Assembly: GCA_002438505.1 (NCBI GenBank)
Contig: DJPI01000009.1
Location: 1 to 5,753, forward strand
Length of the DNA: 5,753 bases
Direction of reading: 5' to 3'
Source: Ruminococcaceae bacterium UBA6416
GTDB lineage: Bacteria > Bacillota > Clostridia > Oscillospirales > Acutalibacteraceae
Below are positions 5,389-5,753 of this stretch, piece by piece (the stretch's first letter is position 1; each line of letters begins with the position of its first letter). A program made the translations under genes and the position numbers. The notes under the pieces were generated by a model. It did not search any database. It saw only the letters and a list, made by a program, of their open reading frames with translations, and was not told where the DNA came from.

Positions 5389-5411
5389 AGGGCACCGCTT
5401 TCTGCAGAGCC
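5388..5411. repeat. Right arm of split inverted repeat (GAGGGCAC ... TGCAGAGCC)
   Basis: This arm is the reverse complement of the two blocks in the toxin leader. It lies in the first part of the antitoxin RNA and downstream of the shared terminator on the toxin strand. GGCTCTGCAGAGCC-type symmetry means the TCTGCA block also matches the leader in direct orientation (TCTGCA, then AG and CC). Confidence 0.8.
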
Positions 5412-5424
5412 TTTTTACATTTAT

Positions 5425-5453
5425 ATTATACTCACTCGCCGCTTGTTTGTCAA
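5425..5453 (-). promoter_or_regulatory. Antitoxin RNA promoter (perfect consensus)
   Basis: On the minus strand, TTGACA (5453-5448), exactly 17 bases, and TATAAT (5430-5425). Both boxes and the spacing are ideal, which fits an abundant constitutive antisense RNA. The start is expected near 5418. Confidence 0.9.
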
Positions 5454-5463
5454 GCGGTTTTTT
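5439..5463 (+). terminator. Plus-strand terminator overlapping the antitoxin -35 box
   Basis: CCGCTTG (5439-5445) pairs with CAAGCGG (5451-5457) around TTTGT, followed by six T (5458-5463). It would stop plus-strand transcripts that pass the shared terminator. Its loop and right arm contain the antitoxin -35 box on the other strand. Confidence 0.75.
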
Positions 5464-5508
5464 GCTGCGTTCGGACGGGGAATTTTGCGGAAATTTTTAT
5501 GCGGTGCA

Positions 5509-5704
5509 ATGGGTGAGGTCTTTGCCATCTATACATTAAACCTTGAGAAAGGCTGAACTTGACCACTTCCGCAAAAAATCCGCGAGCGGAAACAAGGCAG
5601 AGCTTGACGCCTGCATTAAACATTGGGAAAAGCACGTACCTAGTAGACTGCAAGAAGCGGATTTGTGTTTGTGTGAGGGGGCTTTTGCTGTACGTCTGTT
5701 GTAG
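5509..5704 (+). pseudogene. Possible frameshifted coding relic
   Basis: Two adjacent frames look protein-like. One runs from an ATG at 5509 (MGEVFAIYTLNLEKG, stop TGA 5554-5556). The second, one base out, gives KAELDHFRKKSASGNK and then AELDACIKHWEKHV, ending at TAG 5702-5704 with no ATG start. Dropping one G of the GG at 5551-5552 would join them as NLEKAELDHF. There is no ribosome binding site and I do not recognise the family. The last 15 or so residues look non-coding. Most likely a decayed gene fragment or chance; without a homologue it cannot be confirmed. Confidence 0.3.
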
Positions 5705-5715
5705 GCGTGCCGGAG

Positions 5716-5753
5716 CCGGAAGTCCGATTTTCCCCCGCAAATCGGATTTTCGG
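5716..5753. other. Long hairpin at the window edge
   Basis: TCCGATTT (5723-5730) pairs with AAATCGGA (5739-5746) around an 8-base loop. The stem extends outward by seven more pairs, including two G-T pairs (CCGGAAG with TTTTCGG), up to the last base. The TTTT after the core stem fits a plus-strand terminator, but the sequence beyond the edge is needed to tell this from a repeat or element end. Confidence 0.5.

Larger units (their letters stand above)
5332..5418 (-). ncRNA. Probable antisense RNA antitoxin
   Basis: A short RNA of about 85 bases is predicted from the near-perfect minus-strand promoter (start near 5418) to the shared terminator (T-tract at 5338-5332 on the minus strand). It overlaps the toxin mRNA by about 44 bases, including the whole terminator stem-loop, giving perfect complementarity there. 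Its first part reads AAAAAGGCTCTGCAG and then GGTGCCCTCT. The first resembles the toxin mRNA 5' end but is partly palindromic (CTGCAG), so it can also pair with it. The CCCTC can pair with the GGAGGG ribosome site of the toxin. No reading frame of note lies in it. Its function as antitoxin is inferred from layout. Confidence 0.7.

Noticed and set aside
5086..5463. Insertion sequence or miniature transposon with terminal inverted repeats
   Set aside because: The inverted blocks sit inside the transcripts rather than at the element ends, no target-site duplication is visible around them, and no transposase is present.
5450..5740. 96-codon open frame on the minus strand
   Set aside because: It has no ribosome binding site, looks low-quality as a protein, and its 3' end runs into the antitoxin promoter. 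The plus strand looks more protein-like here.

Overview
The window looks like a chromosomal stretch from an anaerobic, Clostridia-like member of the Bacillota. This rests on strong GGAGG-type ribosome binding sites, intrinsic terminators, a FeoB of the type I associate with Clostridia (conserved N-terminal leader, cysteine-rich gate region), and a small Gram-positive-style type I toxin-antitoxin locus. The genus cannot be named from sequence alone.

Layout. (1) 1-522, plus strand: the 3' part of a calcineurin-like metallophosphoesterase gene that begins outside the window. (2) 523-736: a convergent intergenic gap with a 15-bp-period repeat tract, an AT-rich run and a long hairpin that can terminate transcription from both sides. 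(3) 737-3074, minus strand: a feoA-feoB ferrous iron uptake operon. (4) 3075-3253: a short divergent control region with one candidate promoter in each direction and a Fur-box-like match over the feo -10. (5) 3254-4980, plus strand: the large and small subunits of a two-subunit aconitase X (AcnX), overlapping by one base and followed by a GC-rich terminator hairpin. (6) 5086-5453: a compact convergent locus with two near-consensus promoters facing each other across a 45-codon hydrophobic peptide ORF and a shared bidirectional terminator. This is the organisation of a type I toxin-antitoxin system, most like the Fst/par family. (7) 5464-5753: no intact gene, a possible frameshifted coding relic and a hairpin at the window edge.

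How the parts work together. FeoA and FeoB import Fe(II). The divergent AcnX is an Fe-S dehydratase family, so co-location with iron uptake is plausible but unproven. AcnX has known substrates only in other subgroups (cis-3-hydroxy-L-proline for the fused type, mevalonate 5-phosphate for the archaeal two-subunit type), and nothing else here identifies the substrate of this copy.

The most unusual part is the toxin-antitoxin locus. Its open reading frame runs through the terminator, so a transcript ending there would lack a stop codon. The leader has two alternating CCCTCC / GGAGGG pairs that can hide or expose the ribosome binding site. Both transcripts begin with nearly the same sequence, and a plus-strand terminator hairpin is built around the antitoxin -35 box.
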